In this document: positions 1-7,337 of the stretch, one piece after another
How the letters are laid out: every line of letters begins with the position of its first letter
Numbering within the stretch: the stretch's first letter is position 1
NCBI GenBank assembly: GCA_018239665.1
Contig: JAFEGV010000018.1
Span: 1-32,548, forward strand
Source of the DNA: Verrucomicrobiota bacterium
GTDB lineage: Bacteria; Chlamydiota; Chlamydiia; Chlamydiales; Rhabdochlamydiaceae
Length of the DNA: 32,548 bases
Reading direction: 5' to 3'
Notes under the pieces: generated by a model
Databases searched by the model: none
What the model was told of the DNA's origin: nothing
What the model saw: only the letters and a program-made list of their open reading frames with translations
Translations under genes and position numbers: made by a program

Positions 1-1
1 C

Positions 2-667
2 CGCCAGCCGGCCCGCCAAGCTAGCCAGCAAAGAGCAGCCCGCAGCGAAGCTCCTGTCCGCAAGCAGGAAGCTGCTGCAGAAGAGCAGCAAGTGCGCCGT
101 CAACCTGCTCGCCAAGTAAGCCAGCAGCAGACAGCTTATGTTGAAGATGAATTCGACGATGAAGAAGCATTTGAGGAGTCGCAGCAAGTGCGTCGTCAGG
201 CGGTTCGTCAACCAAGCAAACAGAAAGCAGCTCAGATCGGCGGTCGGACAACGCAACGGCAGTCTGCAAATAGCAGCAAAAAAGTTAGCCAGAAGCTTCC
301 TGCGAAACAGCAGAAAAAGCTATGGGGAAACCGTTGGGCTGTTGCGCCTAATGCCTATGTTCCCCTCTATGCTGACGAGCAGCCAGCCCATCAGAAAGAA
401 GAGGTTTCTGTAAAAAAACAGAAGACAGCGTCTTCACAAGGACGGCAGCAGGCTGAGCGTCAAACTGCTCAAAAAGGAAGCGCCCGAGGAACTCAGCGCC
501 AAACCCAGAGCGGCAATGGATCAAAGCAGCAAGTAAACAACAAAATGCAGCAACGCAAAGCTGCAGTTCAATCTGAGCATCGGCAGATGCGCTCAGAAAA
601 GATAAGCCAGACTAAGGCTCAAGCTCCTAAGTCGTATCATTCTGGGAAACGTCCTCAATCAAACTAA
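2..667 (+). CDS. Gln/Arg-rich low-complexity protein, 5' end outside window
   Basis: The reading frame is open from base 2 to a TAA at 665-667, so the gene starts to the left of the window. About 221 residues are visible. The sequence is dominated by Gln, Arg, Ala and Lys. A degenerate unit related to QQVRRQPARQ recurs at least three times: near the left edge, around base 90, and around base 185. A short acidic patch (EDEFDDEEAFEE) follows, then one less repetitive segment (LWGNRWAVAPNAYVPLYAD), then a basic tail. I recognise no enzyme or membrane domain. The composition suggests a disordered, strongly basic, possibly nucleic-acid-binding protein, but this is inference from composition only. 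It converges on tsaD with 4 bp between the stops. A GTG at 92 is an in-frame internal codon, not the likely start. Confidence 0.75.
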   Translation, partial: RQPARQASQQRAARSEAPVRKQEAAAEEQQVRRQPARQVSQQQTAYVEDEFDDEEAFEESQQVRRQAVRQPSKQKAAQIGGRTTQRQSANSSKKVSQKLPAKQQKKLWGNRWAVAPNAYVPLYADEQPAHQKEEVSVKKQKTASSQGRQQAERQTAQKGSARGTQRQTQSGNGSKQQVNNKMQQRKAAVQSEHRQMRSEKISQTKAQAPKSYHSGKRPQSN

Positions 668-671
668 TCCT

Positions 672-1688
672 TCAAAGTGGGATGCGCGTCATGGGTTCCA
701 AGTTCATTGGATCCCCATGACGCTCTCTTTTAAAGCAATGAAAGCCCAGTCCTGCAATCATCGCAGCATTGTCCAAGCTCAAGGCCTTTTCAGGAAAATA
801 GATAGGCACATTGGGTTTCTTTTCATCGTAAAGCGCCCGCAGTCTTAAGTTATTGCTTACGCCGCCGCCGATATAGATCGCTTGGCAGTCGTAGGCATCT
901 GCTGCGGATAAGCTTTTTGAGACGATGTCTTGCAAGGCCGTATCTTGAAAAGAGGCGGCGATATCGCGCTTGGTCTCTTCGTTGATGATCGAGGGGGAGT
1001 GTTTGTCTGAGTTAGGTCCTTTGACGGTGTACAGCACATTTGTCTTCAGCCCCGAAAAAGAAAAATCCCATTGTTTGCCTTTGACTTTTCCAGCTTTAAA
1101 GGCAAACGCTCTAGGATTTCCTTCTTTTGCCAGTTTTTCAATCGCCGGGCCTCCGGGATAGGGCAATCCAAGCATGGATGCGACTTTATCGAATGCTTCT
1201 CCAATCGCATCATCAAGGGTGGTGCCGATCAACGTGTAGTTGCCGACATCGTGGACTTTGACCATGAAGGTATGGCCGCCTGAAATCACGACGCCAAGTC
1301 CGGGAAGAGGAGGGCTTTGCAGGTGCATCATGGCAGCATAGATGTGCGCTTCCACATGGTTGACTCCGATGAAGGGGACATCCCATGCCAACGAAAGGGC
1401 TTTGGCGACATTTAATCCGATCAGCAGCGCGCCGATCAAGCCGGGGCCTTTGGCGACAGCGATCAAGTCGATCTGGTCGTGGGTAATCGCCGCTTGCTTC
1501 ATAGCAGCTTCAATGACAGGGATGATCGTATCGATGTGGCGGCGGCAGGCAAGTTCTGGGAAAACTCCGCCGTATTGCTCGTGGAGGTCGATTTGTGAAG
1601 AGACGATGGTCGAAAGGATCTCTTGTCCATCGCGAACGATGGCGCAAGCAGTTTCATCGCAAGTGCTTTCTATGCCGAGTACGATCAT
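672..1688 (-). CDS. tsaD: tRNA N6-threonylcarbamoyladenosine transferase TsaD
   Basis: TsaD (Gcp/YgjD, ASKHA fold) transfers the threonylcarbamoyl group to A37 of ANN-decoding tRNAs, together with TsaB and TsaE, in the cytoplasm. It has 338 residues, normal for the family. Visible signatures are the N-terminal GIESTCDETA, the metal-binding His pair in VNHVEAH (about H111 and H115), ISGGHT, the DDAIGEAFDKVA segment and the C-terminal GGGVSNN nucleotide loop. I place the start at 1688 because AGGA lies 5-6 bases before that ATG. The in-frame ATG four codons upstream (1700) has no Shine-Dalgarno. It is a stand-alone minus-strand gene convergent with the Gln/Arg-rich gene. Neither tsaB nor tsaE is nearby. 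Confidence 0.97.
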   Translation of the reverse strand: MIVLGIESTCDETACAIVRDGQEILSTIVSSQIDLHEQYGGVFPELACRRHIDTIIPVIEAAMKQAAITHDQIDLIAVAKGPGLIGALLIGLNVAKALSLAWDVPFIGVNHVEAHIYAAMMHLQSPPLPGLGVVISGGHTFMVKVHDVGNYTLIGTTLDDAIGEAFDKVASMLGLPYPGGPAIEKLAKEGNPRAFAFKAGKVKGKQWDFSFSGLKTNVLYTVKGPNSDKHSPSIINEETKRDIAASFQDTALQDIVSKSLSAADAYDCQAIYIGGGVSNNLRLRALYDEKKPNVPIYFPEKALSLDNAAMIAGLGFHCFKRERHGDPMNLEPMTRIPL

Positions 1689-1862
1689 TGTTCCTAACAT
1701 TCAATTAACTAAATTTCGAAGGGATTTTCTCATCTGCCGTTATTCATTGCAATATAAACTTAAAATTTAATTAGAGAGTTTAATTGGTTGTTATTATTGC
1801 CGTTTTTTTACCGGTTGCATTTTTCAATTTAAATTTTTTAATTTAAAATTGTTCTTGATGTG

Positions 1863-1891
1863 TTGATTTTAAGCCGATTTTAAATTATCAT
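1863..1891 (+). promoter_or_regulatory. Candidate sigma-70-like promoter of the ankyrin gene
   Basis: TTGATT (1863-1868) and TATCAT (1886-1891) are separated by 17 bases, in the AT-rich gap between the divergent tsaD and ankyrin genes. The ankyrin start at 1934 follows about 43 bases downstream. The call rests on resemblance to the consensus only. Confidence 0.35.
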
Positions 1892-1933
1892 TTTCCCCCT
1901 ATTTATTAATTTTTTTTAAAAGGAAAAAAATAT

Positions 1934-3520
1934 ATGTCTCTCCGAGCTCCTTTTGTCAGACCTGTTCTTATGACAGAATACTTGTTTACCGCTGTCCAAG
2001 AAGGCAATTTGCCCCGCCTGAGCCAAATCTTCCTAAATTCAAAAGCAGACCCCAATTGCAGAAATGCCGATGGGAAGCCATTGATCGTTTACGCTGCTGA
2101 ACAAGGCTTTGCTCAAGGGATGGAAAAGATTCTTGCCCATCCAAGAGCAAACCCCAATCTCAAAGACAGAAATGGCCAAGCAGCTCTTCATGTCACGGCT
2201 AGAAAGGGAGACCTTGTAGGGACAAAAATTCTAGTTGAAGGCGGAGGGATTAAGAACATTCGAGACAACGGCCAGTATTCTCCATTGCATCATGCAGTCA
2301 AAGAAGGAAGGATCGAAATTGTCGACTATTTGGTCAATGACCCTGATGGAAAACACAAGCACACAGGCCCTGTGAACATCGATGCTGTTGCCAATGACAA
2401 GACAACCCCGCTTCTCCAGGCTTGTTATAATTCCAATTTGCCTCTTGTTAAAATGCTGGTTGAAGCTGGCGCCCGGACAAATTGGCGCGATTCTGAAGGA
2501 TATACGGCAAAAGCAATCGCTGTGTTCAAGGGATGGGACAAGCAAATCGGCGCCGAGCTGCCCATGGACCCCTTTACGAGCGAGTTTATCAGGAGAAAGG
2601 TTTTAGCTCATTGCAATGGGATTGGGAGCAGAAGCGAAATCGATAAAACCCTCTTTTCTCTCGAGGGAGCCTACTCACCCTATATGCATCAAATGATGCA
2701 GAAGCAATTACAGCTATATTTTCAGACAGCCCAATGTTCTCTTTTGGATAGCCAAAAGAATGCAATTCTGAAGGCGTTTGAACTCTCTGGACCAAATATC
2801 CCGGCTCAAGATGTGGTGGATCGAATTCAAGGCTGGCGGCTAGCAATTATGCAAGGAGGATGGAAACGTCATGCCATTGACCTGGTGTTTTTTGGGGACT
2901 ACATGGCGATAGGTAACCGAGGCGAAGGGATTCCAGAAGGTTATAAGACCATCGAAGTTGTTAAAATTGACCGTAAGCTTGTCACGAAAGACATTATTGA
3001 AGAAATTCGCAGCCAGAAAAATAAGGATTGTGCCCATGCAAGCTCCTATTTCTATTTTGACCTGCCTGCTAAATTAGCTGGAGCTGGTATGGCCGCGGCT
3101 GTCAAAGACGATTTGTGCCGTAAGATTTCCGAATTTGCGCCTAAGCCGATCCATCAAGGAACCTGCACTTTTGCAGCAGCTAAAGCAGCAGCGCGCGCTT
3201 CCATGATGCTTCTAACAATGTCCCAAATTGAAAAGAGCAGATACCACTCTCGCGCTTGGTTATGCAGACAAGACTCGAAGATGGCTTCAATGTTAGGCCG
3301 GCTCGATGCGTTGAAACAATATCTTCACTCCCATTTCCATGAGCCACATCCGGATGGAAAAAAACCTTTGGATGAGATTTTGGTAAGACGTTGCTTTTTC
3401 AAAACGACCAAACATGTGAATACAACAAGGGGTTCTATTCGCGATTTATTTGAAAGCCGCATCAAAGAATTGAAGCGGGACTACCCAGCTGTTTTTATGC
3501 GAAAACCTCCGGGATTCTAA
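1934..3520 (+). CDS. Ankyrin-repeat protein, 528 aa
   Basis: The N-terminal ~210 residues contain about five ankyrin units. Recognisable cores are DGKPLIVYAAEQG, NGQAALHVTARKG, YSPLHHAVKEGRIEIVDYL, TTPLLQACYNSNLPLVKMLVEAGA and a weaker last one at EGYTAKAIAVFKG. The C-terminal ~310 residues (about 215-528) match no domain I recognise. They look globular and contain several Cys and His residues. There is no signal peptide or membrane segment. Ankyrin repeats mediate protein-protein contact, and in intracellular bacteria such proteins are often delivered to the host, so an effector role is possible but unproven. The start at ATG 1934 has an AAAAGGA about 8 bases upstream; ATG 1970 (MTEYLF) is an in-frame alternative. 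A 13-bp hairpin follows the gene. Confidence 0.9.
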   Translation: MSLRAPFVRPVLMTEYLFTAVQEGNLPRLSQIFLNSKADPNCRNADGKPLIVYAAEQGFAQGMEKILAHPRANPNLKDRNGQAALHVTARKGDLVGTKILVEGGGIKNIRDNGQYSPLHHAVKEGRIEIVDYLVNDPDGKHKHTGPVNIDAVANDKTTPLLQACYNSNLPLVKMLVEAGARTNWRDSEGYTAKAIAVFKGWDKQIGAELPMDPFTSEFIRRKVLAHCNGIGSRSEIDKTLFSLEGAYSPYMHQMMQKQLQLYFQTAQCSLLDSQKNAILKAFELSGPNIPAQDVVDRIQGWRLAIMQGGWKRHAIDLVFFGDYMAIGNRGEGIPEGYKTIEVVKIDRKLVTKDIIEEIRSQKNKDCAHASSYFYFDLPAKLAGAGMAAAVKDDLCRKISEFAPKPIHQGTCTFAAAKAAARASMMLLTMSQIEKSRYHSRAWLCRQDSKMASMLGRLDALKQYLHSHFHEPHPDGKKPLDEILVRRCFFKTTKHVNTTRGSIRDLFESRIKELKRDYPAVFMRKPPGF

Positions 3521-3583
3521 AAAACTCATACTAAATGTCAGTGGATCATTAGGAAAATTTCGAGTTGAAAAGGGATTGGCTTA

Positions 3584-3616
3584 AGTGTATAGAGTCTGAA
3601 ACGGACTCTATACACT
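3584..3616 (+). terminator. Perfect 13-bp hairpin between ankyrin gene and terC
   Basis: AGTGTATAGAGTC (3584-3596) pairs perfectly with 3604-3616 around a 7-base loop. No T-run follows, so it is not a classic intrinsic terminator. The right arm ends directly before AGGA, the likely Shine-Dalgarno of the downstream TTG-start gene at 3628. It may act as an attenuator, a translation-modulating hairpin or an mRNA 3' end. It could work on either strand. Confidence 0.55.
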
Positions 3617-3627
3617 AGGAAGCGCCC

Positions 3628-4548
3628 TTGGAACACCCTTATCTGTTTTGGATCGGATTTCATGTGTTGATCTTTGTCCTATTGTTTGTGGACATGGGAG
3701 TTTTTCAAAAAAGGGTGCACGTCATCCGCGTCAAAGAAGCCTTTTTGCTCGGCGGTTTTTGGATTGCGGTCGCATTGCTGTTCAATGGAATAATCTATTA
3801 TTTCAGGGGGCCTGAGGCCGCCCTGCAATTTTTTGCAGGATACCTCGTTGAAAAATCGTTGAGCGTCGACAACCTGTTCGTTTTTTTGATGATCTTCACC
3901 TATTTTAAGGTGCCGTCCCTGTACCAGCATAAAGTGCTCTATTGGGGGATTCTTGGGGCGCTGGTCTTTAGGATTGCGCTGATCTTGGCGGGTGTCGGCC
4001 TGATCGGAAAGTTCCATTGGATCATGTACTTGCTGGGAGCTTTTTTGATCTTTACAGGGGCAAAATTCGCTCTGCAGAAGGAGCAGGAGTTGCTGCCTGA
4101 ACAAAATTGGCTTGTCCGTCTTTGCAAACGGTTCATCCCTCTTTCAGAGAGGAAAGGACTTGGGCAGTTTTTTGTTGTTGAAAGGAAAAAATGGAAGATG
4201 ACCTATCTGTTCCTCGTCCTTGTCATGATCGAGAGCACAGATGTGGTCTTTGCGCTCGATTCGATCCCGGCGATTTTTGCGATCACAACGGATCCATTTA
4301 TTGTCTATACCTCGAACATCTTCGCGATCTTGGGGCTTAGGTCCCTCTATTTTGCCCTTGCCCATTCTTTGGAAAAATTGAAGTACTTCAAAATTGGGCT
4401 CAGTGCAGTTTTGGTCTTTATTGGAGCAAAGATGGTTTTAGCAGAAATCTATCCGATACCGCTGACGGTCGCTTTGATGGTGATCGTTGCAATCCTGATC
4501 GCTACGACAGTGATATCTTTGGCATCGGTCAGCAAGCCAAGAACTTAG
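3628..4548 (+). CDS. TerC/Alx-family integral membrane protein
   Basis: This is a 306-residue polytopic inner-membrane protein with about eight to nine hydrophobic segments. The TerC hallmarks are present: an acidic residue in the first helix region (FVDMGVF), EKSLSVDNLFVF, the strongly conserved VMIESTDVVFALDSIPAIFAIT, and SNIFAILGLRSLYF. Family members (Alx, TerC, YkoY, MeeF) are linked to Mn2+ export or metal handling and to tellurite or alkaline stress. Substrate cannot be read from sequence, although the conserved membrane acidic residues fit metal transport. The start is a TTG at 3628 with AGGA 7 bases upstream; no ATG is suitably placed. I see no yybP-ykoY (Mn2+) riboswitch in the 107-bp leader, only the hairpin. 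The stop overlaps the convergent SDR gene by 4 bp. Confidence 0.93.
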   Translation: MEHPYLFWIGFHVLIFVLLFVDMGVFQKRVHVIRVKEAFLLGGFWIAVALLFNGIIYYFRGPEAALQFFAGYLVEKSLSVDNLFVFLMIFTYFKVPSLYQHKVLYWGILGALVFRIALILAGVGLIGKFHWIMYLLGAFLIFTGAKFALQKEQELLPEQNWLVRLCKRFIPLSERKGLGQFFVVERKKWKMTYLFLVLVMIESTDVVFALDSIPAIFAITTDPFIVYTSNIFAILGLRSLYFALAHSLEKLKYFKIGLSAVLVFIGAKMVLAEIYPIPLTVALMVIVAILIATTVISLASVSKPRT

Positions 4549-5459
4549 TTCTTTTCGTTAGCTGCTTTCCAGGCTTCCCAATAAAGGTCGATCTCATCGA
4601 TGAAGCTTAAGTGGCGGGGATGCCAGTTCAACAGCCGGATAGCACGTTCGTTGGAGATCTTCTGGTCTGCAGCCAATCCTTCAGCAAGGCCCCCCCACCG
4701 AGCTGTAGCTGCTGCCATGGGAAGAGAGGCGATGCTGTCGTCGATCTCGGCAGCTTTAGCTGCCGCTTCGACCATTTCACGCACGGTGTAATGGGTCCCG
4801 TCTGTAACGTTGATGACAGTGCCGGAAAGTTCTTTTTCCGCTGCAAGGACGTAGCTTTCAGCAAGGTCGTCGCGGTGGACCATCGTCCAGCGGTTGCTTC
4901 CTCCGTCGATCACAGTGATAGTTCCCGATTGCTTAGCTTCTGAAAACCACATTGCTGTCAGGCTGCCGCCTCCGCCATAGACGCAACCGGGACGGATAAC
5001 GATTGTTCGCAAGGAGGGGGCCGCGGCTTGCAGGATTTGATTTTCATGGCCAGGGCGCCATCGGACGAGGTCGAGAGGATTTAATGGTGTGGCTTCATCG
5101 ACGATATGGCCGCGGGTGTTTCCATACACCCAGATGCCTGAGGTATAGATGAGCGTCTTAATTTGAGATGACTTTTTAGCGGCGGTCAATAGGGTTTCGA
5201 TTGCGATCGCGTCTTTTTTGACGGCATCGGCGGAGTTTTCAAATGCGCAGTGGACAAGGACCTCAGACTGCTCGGCATGCAGAAAGTAGGTTTGAGGCGA
5301 GCTGATGTCTCCAAGGATGGGGATGATCTCGTTTTTTCGCAGCTGACTAGCGCTTTTTTCCGAACGGACAAGTCCGCAGACATGGTGTCCTCTTTTGCGA
5401 AAAGCGAGAGCTACAGCTTCCCCGATATACCCGGACGCTCCTGTAATGAAAACGCGCAT
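4545..5459 (-). CDS. NAD(P)-dependent epimerase/dehydratase-like extended SDR
   Basis: 304 residues with an N-terminal Rossmann fold: MRVFITGASGYIGEAV carries the GxxGxxG dinucleotide-binding pattern. Extended-SDR features follow, with LIYTSGIWVYG where the active-site strand is expected and IRPGCVYGGGG after it. The usual catalytic YxxxK is not evident: the expected region reads VRWRPGHENQIL. It is therefore probably an atypical SDR whose chemistry may be altered or which only binds nucleotide. The substrate is unknown. It is the last gene of the zwf-opcA-pgl operon, 4 bp after pgl, with an AAGG Shine-Dalgarno inside the end of pgl. That suggests co-expression with sugar metabolism. Confidence 0.88.
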   Translation of the reverse strand: MRVFITGASGYIGEAVALAFRKRGHHVCGLVRSEKSASQLRKNEIIPILGDISSPQTYFLHAEQSEVLVHCAFENSADAVKKDAIAIETLLTAAKKSSQIKTLIYTSGIWVYGNTRGHIVDEATPLNPLDLVRWRPGHENQILQAAAPSLRTIVIRPGCVYGGGGSLTAMWFSEAKQSGTITVIDGGSNRWTMVHRDDLAESYVLAAEKELSGTVINVTDGTHYTVREMVEAAAKAAEIDDSIASLPMAAATARWGGLAEGLAADQKISNERAIRLLNWHPRHLSFIDEIDLYWEAWKAANEKN

Positions 5460-5463
5460 GGTC

Positions 5464-6243
5464 TTAAGCCTTTTTTTTCATTTTTTCGATCAGTTCCATG
5501 GCCGCAGCTTCATCTGCGATCCAAAGGGCCTTGTGCTCCTTAGTGCCTATCCGTTGCGCAGGGAGCCTATCGAAATCTTCTTCGGAAAAGAAGATCTCGG
5601 AGAGCATGAATTTTTTCTGGGCCCCTAATACGTAGACCGCAATGTTGCGGGCGTAGTTGATGCATTCAAATGTCATCGTCATACGCCAGATCTTCTTATC
5701 AGGAAGGTAATTGGCAACGACAAGCTTTCCCTTCGCTTTAAGTCCTTCCGTATGGGGGAAGAGGGAAGCTGTATGACCATCGTCGCCCATTCCGAGCATG
5801 ATCAGATCGAAGGGGCGGTTTTGCAAAGTCTTCTTGATCTGCTGCTCATAGCGCTCGGCATTGGCCTCGATGTTGTCCTCCGCTTGCATCCTGTGGATCT
5901 GTTCAGAAGGGATGGGCATTTTTGCAAGGCCTGCGTCCATAGCCATCTTATAGTTGCTATCTGAATGCGTTGGGGCAACTGCGCGCTCATCGCTCCAAAA
6001 GAGGTGGACTTTTTTCCACTCCGCATCTGAAAGTTGGGAATGCACTGTCAAGTGCTCGAAGATCGTTTTCGGTGTTGATCCGCCGGACAGGGCAACATAG
6101 AATGCGCCATGGTCTTTGACGGACTGTTTGGCAATCGCCTCAAAATGCTCGATGCAAAAGATCACTGACGCGGTGTTGTTGCCGGGAACGATCAAGTCGC
6201 GCCGGTCATCCCAATGCCTGGGTTGAAGTTGATTGATTAACAC
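5464..6243 (-). CDS. pgl: 6-phosphogluconolactonase (DevB type)
   Basis: Hydrolyses 6-phosphoglucono-1,5-lactone to 6-phosphogluconate, step two of the oxidative pentose phosphate pathway, in the cytoplasm. 259 residues, normal for the SOL/DevB family within the NagB-like fold. Signatures are YVALSGGSTPKTIFEHL (sugar-phosphate loop), FWSDERAVAPTHSDSNYKMA and LIMLGMGDDGHTASLFPHT. The start is a GTG at 6243. It overlaps the end of opcA by 7 bp, and the purine-rich GGATGGGCAAGGA just upstream is the likely ribosome binding site. This indicates translational coupling in zwf-opcA-pgl-SDR. In Chlamydia this gene also follows zwf directly. Confidence 0.96.
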   Translation of the reverse strand: MLINQLQPRHWDDRRDLIVPGNNTASVIFCIEHFEAIAKQSVKDHGAFYVALSGGSTPKTIFEHLTVHSQLSDAEWKKVHLFWSDERAVAPTHSDSNYKMAMDAGLAKMPIPSEQIHRMQAEDNIEANAERYEQQIKKTLQNRPFDLIMLGMGDDGHTASLFPHTEGLKAKGKLVVANYLPDKKIWRMTMTFECINYARNIAVYVLGAQKKFMLSEIFFSEEDFDRLPAQRIGTKEHKALWIADEAAAMELIEKMKKKA

Positions 6244-7337
6244 AGTCCTTGCCCATCCATTTGTTTAACGAGTTTAAGTGTATTGATAAAATGCTGGCTT
6301 GTGCCCCGGTGGCAGATCTCTTTGACCAAGGAGTGGCCCGATTCCGCTTTTGCAAAAATGTACTTGCAGGGCAGCTCGCATTGTTTCGGAGTGGAGATGT
6401 TAAGGGTGATCTGGTGGATCGATTCGAAGTCCCGTAAGAAAGAGAAGTGGGTCCCTTCCGATGTCATAAGCTCCATTGTTAAAATGAGGCCGGGCGGAAG
6501 ATGGGAGTTGGACATCGGGATCAGTGAAATCTCCAGAGGAGATTTATTTCTCGTATAGTCGATGCACACAATATCTTTGTCCAACCGTACATGCGAAAAG
6601 GTCCATTTTAATTGGCAGGCCAGCCAGGCTTGCAGGTAGAGGGATTGGATCCTGGTATGGCAGAAGTAGGCAGACGAATGGGAGTTATAGGTCAATTGGA
6701 CCGAATTGATCTTGCTTAATTCTCCAATTCGATCGGGCGAGTAAAAGGCGGCTGAGAGCATTTCCCGCCAACTTTCGATCCGGGCCCAATTCAGATCGGC
6801 GATATCCGCCTGCGAATCGGACGCTTGCTGCAAAGCGCTCGCTGCAAAGCGAGGTAGGTTATCGGTTGCTTCAGAATCGAAGATCAAGCGGTGCGCAAAT
6901 TTTTTCAGTTCATGCGCTAAGGGATCATCATGGGATGGGTCTTCTGCCAAGACAAGATAGACAGGCAGGTCGGGCAAGATGTGGGGGAGGACGACGAAGG
7001 GGATTTTTACTTGAGACGCGCCGGATGCATCGATTTGGATGAAATCGCATGCCACATCATAATCGCCTTTGCTAGACGTTAAGATGGAGACCTGCGTTTT
7101 TAATGCATCCTCTTGGCTATCTCCGTCTACCGTAATAAAGATCACTCTGGCCGGAAACTTTTCGATGACCGCTTGGGCCAGTCGTTGGATATAGGCAGCC
7201 CGATAGGTCTTTTTCGTGTAGAAGATCAGGTTGAAGAGGCAGGCGCGTGTGGTGTTGGTCGTTTCTAAAGATTCCCAAATCCGGTTCAATTCATCTTGAA
7301 TTGCCGATGGGGCAACGAGATGCAAGGATGAAGTCAT
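6237..7337 (-). CDS. opcA: OpcA-like glucose-6-phosphate dehydrogenase assembly protein
   Basis: 366 residues from the chosen start. The block DLNWARIESWREMLSAAFY closely resembles the conserved DLxWxRxxxWRxxL stretch of OpcA. An N-terminal region starting SLHLVAPSAIQDELNRIWESLE precedes it. OpcA proteins of cyanobacteria and actinobacteria promote oligomerisation or activation of G6PDH. The identity is supported by its position directly between zwf and pgl. I chose ATG 7337 because it forms a TAATG stop-start junction with zwf and has GGAG 9 bases upstream. ATG 7352 is in frame five codons earlier but lacks a ribosome binding site. There are no membrane segments. Sequence outside the hallmark block is divergent. 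Confidence 0.85.
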   Translation of the reverse strand: MTSSLHLVAPSAIQDELNRIWESLETTNTTRACLFNLIFYTKKTYRAAYIQRLAQAVIEKFPARVIFITVDGDSQEDALKTQVSILTSSKGDYDVACDFIQIDASGASQVKIPFVVLPHILPDLPVYLVLAEDPSHDDPLAHELKKFAHRLIFDSEATDNLPRFAASALQQASDSQADIADLNWARIESWREMLSAAFYSPDRIGELSKINSVQLTYNSHSSAYFCHTRIQSLYLQAWLACQLKWTFSHVRLDKDIVCIDYTRNKSPLEISLIPMSNSHLPPGLILTMELMTSEGTHFSFLRDFESIHQITLNISTPKQCELPCKYIFAKAESGHSLVKEICHRGTSQHFINTLKLVKQMDGQGLC

